This document shows positions 46,756 to 54,982 of a DNA stretch of 64,000 nucleotides, one piece after another. This DNA is from an uncultured Planktomarina sp. (GTDB taxonomy: Bacteria > Pseudomonadota > Alphaproteobacteria > Rhodobacterales > Rhodobacteraceae), in NCBI GenBank assembly GCA_943788425.1, contig CALSQF010000001.1, positions 310,001-374,000 on the forward strand, read 5' to 3'. Under the pieces are notes generated by a model. The model searched no databases and was not told the DNA's origin. It saw only the letters and a program-made list of their open reading frames with translations. Within the stretch, counting starts at the first letter, position 1; each line of letters starts with the position of its first letter. A program made the translations under genes and the position numbers.

Positions 46756-47820
46756 ATGGGCTCCATTCACGGGATGGATATATTGCAAAACCCCCACCGC
46801 AACATTGGTTTGACTGTCGACATCCTGCGCGACATCCCCGCCCCCTCGACTGATTCCGCCGCCGTGCAAGCCCTTTTGGCCGGTTGCCCCAATGCTGCTG
46901 AAACTGAAATGCTGCAAGCTCCGAATATTGCGCAAGATCTGAATATCGCGCAGCTCAGCGTGAAAGATGAGCGCGGCCGCATGGGCCTGGGCAGTTTCAA
47001 AGCACTTGGCGCAGCCTATGTCATCGCCCATAGCGCCATCGTCCAAGGCGAAGCGCAGAGCGCCAAAACCTATGTCACCGCCAGTGCTGGAAATCACGGA
47101 CTCAGCGTGGCGGCAGGCGCAAAAGCCTTTGGCGCCGCCGCAGTGATCTTTCTCAGCCAGAGCGTGCCAGAAGCCTTTGCCAAAAGATTGATCGCGCATG
47201 GCGCAACCGTCGAGCGCGCCGGCGAGACCTATGAACAGAGCATGAGCGCAGCGCAAGCTGCGGCCAAGGATAACGGTTGGACCTTGTTGTCGGACAGCTC
47301 TTGGCCAGGCTACAGCGATCTGAGTCATCGTTTAATGGAGGGCTATACTGTCTTTATGGCCGAAGCCGAGCGGCAAATCTCTGCTCCCAGCCATATATTC
47401 TTACAAGCTGGCGTTGGCGGATTGGCCGGCGCCGCAGCAGCGATGGCACGCAAAACTTGGGGCGAAGCACCGGTGATCGTGGTGGTTGAACCATGCCACG
47501 CCCCGGCTTTGCTCGGCTGCATTCAGGCCGGTGATTTCATCGCCGCGACAGGCCCGGGAAGCGCTATGGGTCGGCTAGATTGCCTAGAGGCCTCTTTGAT
47601 TGCTCTGAAGGGGCTGGCCAAAGATGCCGATGTCTTCGCGCTGATCAGCGAAGAGGAAGGTCAAGCCGGCGCCAATTATGCCGCGGCGCATCAAATGGAG
47701 AGTACACCCTCCGGAGCCGCGGGGCTGGCGGGTCTTCTAGCCTCACCTGCCCATCGTACGGCGCTCAAACTTGACGCAAACTCTCATGTGCTCGTCATAC
47801 TTTCAGAAGGCCCTGAATAA
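46756..47820 (+). CDS. PLP-dependent lyase, diaminopropionate ammonia-lyase-like
   Basis: A protein of 354 residues of the fold-type II PLP family. The Schiff-base lysine is K82 in GLGSFKALGAAY, a DAPAL-type motif. SAGNHGLSVAAGAK binds the PLP phosphate/substrate, and QAGVGGLAGA is the Gly-rich loop. DAPAL makes pyruvate and ammonia from 2,3-diaminopropionate; threonine dehydratase-like activity on another beta-substituted amino acid is also possible. The start at 46756 lacks a clear ribosome site, and an ATG at 46774 is an alternative. It overlaps the M24 gene (TAATG). Confidence 0.8.
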   Translation: MGSIHGMDILQNPHRNIGLTVDILRDIPAPSTDSAAVQALLAGCPNAAETEMLQAPNIAQDLNIAQLSVKDERGRMGLGSFKALGAAYVIAHSAIVQGEAQSAKTYVTASAGNHGLSVAAGAKAFGAAAVIFLSQSVPEAFAKRLIAHGATVERAGETYEQSMSAAQAAAKDNGWTLLSDSSWPGYSDLSHRLMEGYTVFMAEAERQISAPSHIFLQAGVGGLAGAAAAMARKTWGEAPVIVVVEPCHAPALLGCIQAGDFIAATGPGSAMGRLDCLEASLIALKGLAKDADVFALISEEEGQAGANYAAAHQMESTPSGAAGLAGLLASPAHRTALKLDANSHVLVILSEGPE

Positions 47821-48959
47821 TGCCCCAAGGCTTCACAATCGCAGAATTTAAAGCACGCCTGAAACGTGCCCAAGGCCGCATGGATGACGCTGATCTCGAC
47901 GCCATTTTGCTGACCACTGAGCCAGATATTCGCTATTTCACAGGCTATCTCACGAGGTTCTGGGAAAGCCCCTGCCGGCCTTGGTTCTTGGTGTTGCCCC
48001 GCGCTGGTGATCCTATTGCCGTCATCCCCTCAATTGGCGCGGCGTTGATGGCCCGTACGTGGATCTCAGATATCCGCACATGGCGCGCGCCAGATCTCGA
48101 CGATGACGGAATAGGCCTTTTGGCCGAAACCCTGCGTGCATTAGGTCCGCGCATTGGCACGCCCAGTGGCTTGCAGTCTCATCTGCGCATGCCGCTGGAT
48201 GACTTTGGTCGGCTCAACGCCGCTCTGCCCAAGCCTATCGGTGCGGATGCTGGCATTCTGCGGAGCCTGCGTTTGGTGAAATCTGACGCTGAGATAGAGA
48301 AGATCAAAACCGCGTGTCACGTTGCCACCCGCGCCTTTGAGCGCGTGCCAGAGATTGCCCGCGTCGGTCAGCCTTTAGAAGCGGTGTTTCGTGATTTTCA
48401 GCGCCTTTGCCTGGAGGAAGGCGCCGATTGGGTGCCCTATCTCGCCGGTGCTGCGGCCCAGGGCGGCTATGGCGATGTGATCTCTCCAGCCGACGAGCGT
48501 CCGCTCACGGCGGGAGATATCTTGATGCTGGACACCGGCTTGGTGCATGATGGTTATTTTTGCGATTTTGATCGCAACTTTGCCATTGGCAGCCCATCGC
48601 CAGATGTTGCCGCAGGGCACAGCCGTTTGATCGAAGCCACATATGCCGCTTTTGAGGCCGCGCGACCGGGCAAAACCGCCGCTGATCTGTTTCACGTTAT
48701 GGACAAAATTGTCACCGGCGGCGCCGGCGGGTCCGAAGCTGGCCGCTACGGCCACGGGCTTGGCATGAACCTCACAGAATGGCCCAGCTTGATCCCAACA
48801 GATCACACGCCGCTGGTCCCGGGTATGGTACTCACCTTGGAGCCAGGGATCGAACTGGCGCCGGGCCGCGCTTTGGTTCATGAAGAAAATATTGTCATTC
48901 GCGAGAATGGCGCCGAATGGCTTAGCCAGCCCTATGGCGCCGAAATGCGCAGGATTTAA
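47820..48959 (+). CDS. M24 family metallohydrolase (Xaa-Pro peptidase / creatinase / ectoine-hydrolase fold)
   Basis: A protein of 379 residues. The N-terminal creatinase-like domain (about 1-140) includes TTEPDIRYFTGYLTRFWES. The C-terminal pita-bread domain shows the metal ligands in MLDTGLVHDGYFCDFDR (two Asp), GHGLGMNLTEWP (His), LTLEPGIEL (Glu) and VHEENIVI (Glu). Members cleave Xaa-Pro bonds, creatine or ectoine. The full ligand set argues for a metal-dependent hydrolase rather than a creatinase. Given the neighbours, a small amidine, amide or cyclic compatible solute is as likely as a peptide. Confidence 0.85.
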   Translation: MPQGFTIAEFKARLKRAQGRMDDADLDAILLTTEPDIRYFTGYLTRFWESPCRPWFLVLPRAGDPIAVIPSIGAALMARTWISDIRTWRAPDLDDDGIGLLAETLRALGPRIGTPSGLQSHLRMPLDDFGRLNAALPKPIGADAGILRSLRLVKSDAEIEKIKTACHVATRAFERVPEIARVGQPLEAVFRDFQRLCLEEGADWVPYLAGAAAQGGYGDVISPADERPLTAGDILMLDTGLVHDGYFCDFDRNFAIGSPSPDVAAGHSRLIEATYAAFEAARPGKTAADLFHVMDKIVTGGAGGSEAGRYGHGLGMNLTEWPSLIPTDHTPLVPGMVLTLEPGIELAPGRALVHEENIVIRENGAEWLSQPYGAEMRRI

Positions 48960-49013
48960 CATGCGATTTCTACCATATAATTTGTTTCAATTGATAAAAT
49001 TCGAATTGGGCTT

Positions 49014-49706
49014 GTGGTCTTGCAATCGGATGAAACCATAGAGCGCGATATGATGCAGATGCGCGGTACCGCGGATCTCTTCTTTAGCCGCGTGCCCAGC
49101 GGGCAAGAGGTCACGGCTGAAACGCTGCAATCTATGGCCGGGCATATTGAGGCCTCAGCGGCGCTCTTCCCCCAAACCCTGCGCTTTAACGCCGTGGGCT
49201 ATGGCTGTACCTCTGGCACCGCTCAAATTGGCGTGCGGGAGATTGATCGGCTGGTGAAATCCGGCACGAAAACCCAAGCGGTCAGCCAGCCCGTGTCGGC
49301 ACTGGTGGCCGCCTGCCAGCATCTCAAGCTCAAGCGTATTGCGTTTTTGTCTCCCTACTTGGAAGAGGTCAGTGCCAATCTGCGACAGGTTTTGCAACAA
49401 AACGGTGTCGAAACTCCAGTTTTCGGCACCTTCGGCGAGGCGGAAGAGTCAAAGGTTGTGCGCATTTCTGGCGCCTCCGTTCGAAGTGCGGCCCGTTATC
49501 TGCTGGCCGGCGGCGGACTTGATGGAATTTTTCTCAGCTGCACCAACCTGCGCACCATAGATTTGATTGCCCCAATGGAAGCCGAGCTTGGCCTGCCGGT
49601 ACTGTCGAGCAACCTTGTGTTAGCCTGGCATCTCGCAAAGCTGTCTGGCGATCCACAGGCTTTGCAAGGGCCCGGTCAGCTCTTCGCCGCGCAAGCCGTA
49701 AAGTGA
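49014..49706 (+). CDS. Asp/Glu racemase / maleate cis-trans isomerase family enzyme
   Basis: A protein of at least 230 residues. The two catalytic Cys are C65 (YGCTSGTAQIG) and C176 (LSCTNLRTIDLI), as in maleate isomerase and arylmalonate decarboxylase. The start is uncertain: GTG at 49014 is the only standard start in frame that keeps most of the protein, but the conserved first strand RIGLVVLQSDETIE begins upstream of it. The frame is open back to a TAA at 48978 and contains only ATT codons as potential starts, with no clear ribosome site. It would fit an isomerisation of a dicarboxylic or enamide intermediate. Confidence 0.75.
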   Translation: MVLQSDETIERDMMQMRGTADLFFSRVPSGQEVTAETLQSMAGHIEASAALFPQTLRFNAVGYGCTSGTAQIGVREIDRLVKSGTKTQAVSQPVSALVAACQHLKLKRIAFLSPYLEEVSANLRQVLQQNGVETPVFGTFGEAEESKVVRISGASVRSAARYLLAGGGLDGIFLSCTNLRTIDLIAPMEAELGLPVLSSNLVLAWHLAKLSGDPQALQGPGQLFAAQAVK

Positions 49707-49722
49707 ACGCCTGCGGCAGCAT

Positions 49723-50529
49723 TTAAACCCGCTGCAAAAAATCCAAAACTGGCAGAGTAAAAGCCTCTGGCACTTCCAACAAACCCAGATGTTTGAGCTG
49801 CGGTACAATTTGGCACCCTGCCCCCGGAATTTCAGCAGCTATATCCCAGCTCATCTGCGGCGTTGAGCCTACATCTTCCGCACAGGTCATCACCAAACTC
49901 GCGTGCTTTAAAGGCGGGGCTGGACGAATTAACTCCCTAACACCATGAGCCAAAACCCAGGCCGACTGCCCATAGCTCGCGCGATCCGCCTGCATGCGCC
50001 ACGATGCAACCTGCTGAGGAGTTTGTGCATTTGAAGCCAGAAATTCTGGCGTGAACCATCGCTCCAAAGCGGCCTGTAGTGTCGCCTCCGCACCCTGATC
50101 CAGCGCCTGGCGTGCCCGCGCCTCGACCTCCTGCTGCATCTGCGCACCGCGATCATGGGGAGAATTCAGTATTACCAATGACCGCACCAAATCTGGATGG
50201 TCCATAGCGACGCGTCGATTGATCATGCCGCCAATGGAAAACCCGACCAAATGGGCAGGGCCCATCGCGGTTTCCTCCAGCAATTCAGCGATTTGCTCCG
50301 CAAAGACTGACAGGTTGAGCGGGCGCTCTGCTGGGCGGCTCTGCCCATGTCCGTAAAGGTCATATTTCAATACCCGGTAACGCGCGCAGATCGCTGGCAA
50401 ATGGGCCTGCCACAGCGATGAACTCAACCCCAAACCATGGATCAACACCAAAGGCGGTCCATCTTCGGGCCCGTCAAGCCAATAGGCCGTGCCATCAGCT
50501 GCTCTAAACACCGGCGGGATTGTCCACAT
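49723..50529 (-). CDS. Alpha/beta hydrolase (TgnD-like candidate)
   Basis: A hydrolase of 268 residues. Oxyanion HGLGLSSSLW is near residue 31, the nucleophile S98 lies in GFSIGG, and the late catalytic His is in LKHLGLLE. The start at 50529 overlaps the DUF1185 gene by 26 bp. In trigonelline degradation an alpha/beta hydrolase (TgnD) releases methylamine and formate from an N-formyl enamine dicarboxylate. The presence of the same enzyme classes upstream makes that kind of reaction plausible here, by inference. Confidence 0.85.
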   Translation of the reverse strand: MWTIPPVFRAADGTAYWLDGPEDGPPLVLIHGLGLSSSLWQAHLPAICARYRVLKYDLYGHGQSRPAERPLNLSVFAEQIAELLEETAMGPAHLVGFSIGGMINRRVAMDHPDLVRSLVILNSPHDRGAQMQQEVEARARQALDQGAEATLQAALERWFTPEFLASNAQTPQQVASWRMQADRASYGQSAWVLAHGVRELIRPAPPLKHASLVMTCAEDVGSTPQMSWDIAAEIPGAGCQIVPQLKHLGLLEVPEAFTLPVLDFLQRV

Positions 50530-51100
50530 CGCGGCCCATATCCCGCAGGTCATCATAGCGGTTGCCAATCCGGTGCAAAGGATGACCGCCAATGGAGGCG
50601 CCAAGCGCAATCAATATTTCATCGCCGGCAGGCGCATCGGGCACGGTGGTATGAATGGTTTGATAATGGCTGCGCATGCCGCCATCATCTTTATGCATCA
50701 ACGGGATCATCAAGGATGTGCCCGCGCCGCCGCGGGTATTGGTGAAAGCGAGATAGGACTTGGCATTGACCGCCTCGCGGAACTGATTGCCGAAATGCAG
50801 CGTGTGCGTCATCGCTTGTGCGTGCTCGATCTCACCCCCCATGCCAACAATACTGGCTTTGCCGCAGCCCTCGATCTTATCCCCGCAAATCTCAAGCAAT
50901 AGATCGGTCAACAACTTGCCCAGCACCGGCCCGTGCTCTTGAATTTCTGGGCGCAGGTTCTCAACCCATCCCCGACCGAACCAAGGGTTTTTGACGATCG
51001 CAATGGCGCTCACCAATTTGGTTGGCACAGGCACGGCCTTGCCGCCCTCTTCATAGGTGGTTTGAACAAGAGTCAGCGTGCGGCGAATTTCGATACTCAT
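50504..51100 (-). CDS. DUF1185 (amino acid synthesis family) protein
   Basis: A protein of 198 residues of PF06684. Characteristic stretches are TLVQTTYEEGGK, AIVKNPWFGRGWVENL, GKASIVGMGGEIEHAQA and GGHPLHRIGN. The family name suggests a role in amino acid synthesis, but the enzymology is poorly described; members often sit with luciferase-like oxygenases and aldehyde dehydrogenases. It lies 11 bp after the monooxygenase gene. It is the least understood member of the ring-opening operon. Confidence 0.85.
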   Translation of the reverse strand: MSIEIRRTLTLVQTTYEEGGKAVPVPTKLVSAIAIVKNPWFGRGWVENLRPEIQEHGPVLGKLLTDLLLEICGDKIEGCGKASIVGMGGEIEHAQAMTHTLHFGNQFREAVNAKSYLAFTNTRGGAGTSLMIPLMHKDDGGMRSHYQTIHTTVPDAPAGDEILIALGASIGGHPLHRIGNRYDDLRDMGRDVDNPAGV

Positions 51101-51111
51101 AGCGAAGTCCT

Positions 51112-52146
51112 TTAGGTGAATTCTGGCATTACATTATCAATGAAGCTCTGAAGTGAGCGTTTTTGCTCCGCCATCCCCAATCCCATCGAGGCATAATAAA
51201 TGAAGGCATCTACCCCCAACGCCTCGTAGCGGCGCAGTTTTGCAATCACCTGTTCGGGCGATCCGAACATCAGGTTTTCTTCAAGCATTTCGGGGTCCAC
51301 GCGGACATTGCCCGCCAAATCCTCAGCCGAGACCGCTTCGGGAAAGCCATTGCGCACCGCTCCTGTTTTGGTCATCAAATTGCCAAATCTGCCCAATACA
51401 CTGCGAATGGCATGCATAGCTGCGGCGCGATCTTCAGGCGTTTCGTAGACCGCCGCGTGCCGCATCATGGCGAATGTGCCATCCCAGCCATTGCCCGCAG
51501 CCTCGATCGCCTCATCAAGCTGGGCTTTATACTTTTCAGCCTCTGCAAAGGGCATAGAAAACGGCCATGACATGATATTGCAGTGATTGGCCACCGCATA
51601 GTCAAAGGTGATGGGCGAGCGGGCTGCGACCCACATCGGCACCTCCCCTTGCAGCGGCTTCGGACAGGATGTGGCCGAGGGGAATTGCCAATATGTCCCT
51701 TCGTGAGTCACGTCCCCCTGCCAAAGTTTGCGCACCAAAGGCAGCATTTCTTGCATATAGCGCCAGCTGTCACTTTGCGCCAATCCGGGCTTCATACGGT
51801 CAAATTCGCGTTGATAGGCCCCAGAGCCCAGCCCCAAGTCCAACCGCCCATTCGACAGGAGATCGACCATTGCCGCTTCACCGGCCAAATTGATCGGGTG
51901 CCAATAGGCGGCATTGGCCACGCCACATCCCAGACGGATGCTCTCAGTATGATTCGCCCACCAGGTCATGATTTGAAACGGATTGGGGGCGATCGTCATT
52001 TCAAGCGCGTGATGCTCCGCCGCCCAGGCAATTTCAAATCCCGCTCGATCGGCCATCTGCACCATATCGAGCACATGATCGCGCACTTCGCGCATATCCG
52101 TCTCGGCGTCCATGCGTTCTAGATTTATCGCTATGTGAAACTTCAT
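51112..52146 (-). CDS. LLM-class flavin-dependent monooxygenase (TgnB-like candidate)
   Basis: A luciferase-like TIM-barrel oxygenase of 344 residues. Family stretches are FEIAWAAEHHAL, RLGCGVANAAYWHPINLAGE, GRLDLGLGSGAYQREFDR and VPMWVAARSP. It needs reduced FMN from a separate reductase, and a flavin reductase gene starts divergently beyond the transporter genes. The start at 52146 follows the aldehyde dehydrogenase stop by 4 bp. TgnB, which opens the N-methylpyridinium ring of trigonelline, belongs to the same family. Confidence 0.88.
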   Translation of the reverse strand: MKFHIAINLERMDAETDMREVRDHVLDMVQMADRAGFEIAWAAEHHALEMTIAPNPFQIMTWWANHTESIRLGCGVANAAYWHPINLAGEAAMVDLLSNGRLDLGLGSGAYQREFDRMKPGLAQSDSWRYMQEMLPLVRKLWQGDVTHEGTYWQFPSATSCPKPLQGEVPMWVAARSPITFDYAVANHCNIMSWPFSMPFAEAEKYKAQLDEAIEAAGNGWDGTFAMMRHAAVYETPEDRAAAMHAIRSVLGRFGNLMTKTGAVRNGFPEAVSAEDLAGNVRVDPEMLEENLMFGSPEQVIAKLRRYEALGVDAFIYYASMGLGMAEQKRSLQSFIDNVMPEFT

Positions 52147-52150
52147 TTTG

Positions 52151-53626
52151 TCACCGTGGTTGAAAAGGGTTGGCGATCGGATCATCGGACAGATTGACCC
52201 AGATGGTTTTGGCACGGGTGTAATCATACATCGCTTGCAGCCCAGCTTCCCGCCCATGGCCAGAGGTTTTTACCCCACCAAATTCAGCAATCGGCGAAAT
52301 CATTCTATAGGTGTTGACCCAAACCATCCCTGATTTCAGCGCTTTTGCCAAACGCAATTGCCGGGCACCATCGCGGGTGAACAGCCCCGCGGCCAGCCCG
52401 TGCTTGGTATCATTGGCCATCTCCAAAACCTCGGCTTCCGTGCGAAACCGTTGCACGGCCAGCACCGGCCCAAAAAGCTCCGTATCGACAATGGTCATGT
52501 CTTGGCGCGGGCATTCGATAATGGTGGGTTCAAAGTATAAGCCCGGCCCAGAGAGACGGCGCCCCCCACACAGCAGCTTGCCGCCCTCCTCGATCGCCAG
52601 GGCCACTTGCCGCTCAATATGTTCAACCTGCCCAAGCGTACACAGCGGGCCCATTTCTGTCGCATCGGCCTGGGGATCTCCAATCACGATGCCGCGGGCG
52701 ATTCTGAGCATGCGCGCCAAGAAGTCATCTGCGATATCATCATGCAAATAAAGCCGCGAACCCGCGACACAGGATTGACCGCTGGCCGCGAATATCCCAG
52801 CGATCGCACCATTCACAGCGCTCTCGATATTGGCATCGTCAAAGACAATGATTGGAGACTTGCCCCCCAATTCCAAACTCACCTCCGCAAAATTTTCCGC
52901 AGAATTTTTGACCACCTGCGCCGCGGCCGCCGGTCCCCCCGTGAAAGCGACGCGGGCCACTTTCGGATGACGCGTTAATTCGCGACCACAAACTGCACCA
53001 TGACCCGTAATGATATTGACCACACCGGGCGGGATACCAGCCTCAGCAATCAATTTTCCAAAAGCCAACAGGGGCGCACTGGCGTGTTCTGATGCCTTCA
53101 ACACGATCGTATTGCCCGCAGCTAAGGCCGGTCCGAGCTTGGTGGCGGTGAGGAACATTTGGCTGTTCCAAGGGATCACGGCCGCGATAACCCCCAAAGG
53201 CTCTCGGTCGGTAAAAACAAACATATCAGGCTTATCAATCGGCAATGTGTCACCGCTGATCTTATCGGCCGCACCCGCAAAGAAATGCAAATATTCGGCA
53301 ATATAGGTCGCCTGCCATGCTGTTTCCTTGAACATTTTACCGGTGTCGCGGGTCTCGATACGCCCAATCTCTTCAGAATGGGCGGCCAAAAGATCTGCAA
53401 GCCGGGCCAAATGCTTGCCGCGCTGTGTGGGGGTCATCTCCCCCCAGGGACCCTCCAAAGCCGACGCGGCCGCCTCCACTGCCCGGTTCACATCGGCATG
53501 GCTCGCCTCTGGAATAAGGGCCCAAGGGATCCCCGTAGACGGATCAATACACTCGAAGGTGGTCCCATCGGAGGCTGAGCACCACTGGCCATCAATCAGC
53601 ATCTGCAAGAGTTCAAGTTCGGCCAT
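52151..53626 (-). CDS. Aldehyde dehydrogenase family (TgnC-like candidate)
   Basis: An NAD(P)-dependent dehydrogenase of 491 residues. IPWNSQMF begins the cofactor site, the general base Glu is in LELGGKSP, and the nucleophile is C286 in GQSCVAGS. GGAGGGAACT precedes the ATG at 53626; an upstream ATG at 53638 has no such site. TgnC of trigonelline degradation, a lactol/aldehyde oxidiser, is from this superfamily, as are betaine-aldehyde and semialdehyde dehydrogenases. It is 109 bp downstream of the ABC permease. Confidence 0.9.
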   Translation of the reverse strand: MAELELLQMLIDGQWCSASDGTTFECIDPSTGIPWALIPEASHADVNRAVEAAASALEGPWGEMTPTQRGKHLARLADLLAAHSEEIGRIETRDTGKMFKETAWQATYIAEYLHFFAGAADKISGDTLPIDKPDMFVFTDREPLGVIAAVIPWNSQMFLTATKLGPALAAGNTIVLKASEHASAPLLAFGKLIAEAGIPPGVVNIITGHGAVCGRELTRHPKVARVAFTGGPAAAAQVVKNSAENFAEVSLELGGKSPIIVFDDANIESAVNGAIAGIFAASGQSCVAGSRLYLHDDIADDFLARMLRIARGIVIGDPQADATEMGPLCTLGQVEHIERQVALAIEEGGKLLCGGRRLSGPGLYFEPTIIECPRQDMTIVDTELFGPVLAVQRFRTEAEVLEMANDTKHGLAAGLFTRDGARQLRLAKALKSGMVWVNTYRMISPIAEFGGVKTSGHGREAGLQAMYDYTRAKTIWVNLSDDPIANPFQPR

Positions 53627-53735
53627 AGTTCCCTCCACCGTTTTGCCTCCAGAAGCCTAGCAGAGTTTCACAGCAAAAAAGGAAAATTGCGTCGCTTATC
53701 CCCATGAAAACCGACGCTCTGTGATAATTTTCGCT

Positions 53736-54977
53736 TTAGGACGGGGTCACGCCACGCAAGCGCTCTGATCGCCGGCGCAGCAACTCAACGGTCGTCAAAA
53801 GCAAGATCGAGATAATGACCAAGATCGTCGCAACAGCCAAGATCGTAGGTGAAATCTGCTCACGAATACCGCTGAACATCTGCCGCGGGATCGTGCGTTG
53901 GCGCACATCCGCCAGCTGCAACACCGCCACAACCTCGTCAAAGCTGGTGATAAACGCAAAAAGCGCTCCGGAAATTACTCCAGGCAGGATCAACGGCATT
54001 TGTACCTTGAAGAAGGTGCGGATAGGCCCTGCCCCCATATTTGCACTGGCTCGGGTCAAGGATTGATCAAAGCCTGACAAGGTAGCTGTGACCGTGATGA
54101 TCACAAATGGTGTGCCCAAAGCCGCATGTGCCAGAATGATGCCGAGATAGGTTTTTGCCAAGCCCACACTAGAGAAAAAGAAAAAGAGACCCGATGCGGT
54201 GATCACCAAGGGCACAATCATCGGTGAAATCAGCAAGGCCATGATTGGGCGGCGCCAAGGCATATCGCTGGAGGACAGACCAACGGCAGCCAGCGTACCG
54301 AGAGCCGTTGAGATCATAGTCGCCCAGAAGCCAATGAAAAAGGAGTTGCGAATGGAGCGTATCCACTGCGCATTCGACCACATATCACTCCACCAACCGA
54401 CAACCGCCGCCGGATCCACCATGCCATTTTGCAAAATATCGATATACCAGCGCATCGAATAGGCCAGTGGATCAAAGCGCAACATCCCAGGGGTAAAGCT
54501 GAAATATGGCTCTTGGTTAAAGCTCAATGGGATCAAGACAAAGATCGGCATAATCAAGAACACAAAGATCATGCCGCAAATCACGCGAAAACTGTAGAAC
54601 CAAAGCACTTGCCGCGCCGTGGCATAGGGCGGCAAGTTCAATCGATAGCGGCCCGAAGCCAGCCAACAGGCCATGCCACCGGCAATGTAACCCACAATGG
54701 CCATCAACACGCCGTAAGCAAAGCCAACTAAGACCGTCCCCACAGCGAAGAAGAAGATCACACCCAGCCAAGCGGCTAAACGTCGACGATCCCCAAGCTG
54801 GGTCATGGCAAAGGAAAATGCCGCGAAAAGCACCGCGCCAATAGCCAGAAAGGGCAGCATGAGCCCCGTATCGCCTTGAGCTGTCATCATACCGGTCAAG
54901 CCGCCAAAGCCGGCCAAAATTCCCACAGTGAACCCAAGCGGGGGTTTCGGTGGGATATAACGATATTCACCTGTCAT
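53736..54977 (-). CDS. ABC transporter permease, PotC-type, with N-terminal membrane extension
   Basis: An inner-membrane permease of 413 residues. The C-terminal 280 residues are the PotC-type core with the EAA-like motif around ASANMGAGPIRTFFKVQMPLI. The first 130 residues hold about four extra membrane segments (FTVGILAGFGGLTGMM, LMLPFLAIGAVLFAAFSF, LGVIFFFAVGTVLVGF, VLMAIVGYIAGGMACW) that ordinary PotC lacks. It follows the PotB-type permease by 5 bp. Confidence 0.9.
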   Translation of the reverse strand: MTGEYRYIPPKPPLGFTVGILAGFGGLTGMMTAQGDTGLMLPFLAIGAVLFAAFSFAMTQLGDRRRLAAWLGVIFFFAVGTVLVGFAYGVLMAIVGYIAGGMACWLASGRYRLNLPPYATARQVLWFYSFRVICGMIFVFLIMPIFVLIPLSFNQEPYFSFTPGMLRFDPLAYSMRWYIDILQNGMVDPAAVVGWWSDMWSNAQWIRSIRNSFFIGFWATMISTALGTLAAVGLSSSDMPWRRPIMALLISPMIVPLVITASGLFFFFSSVGLAKTYLGIILAHAALGTPFVIITVTATLSGFDQSLTRASANMGAGPIRTFFKVQMPLILPGVISGALFAFITSFDEVVAVLQLADVRQRTIPRQMFSGIREQISPTILAVATILVIISILLLTTVELLRRRSERLRGVTPS

Positions 54978-54982
54978 TGGTC

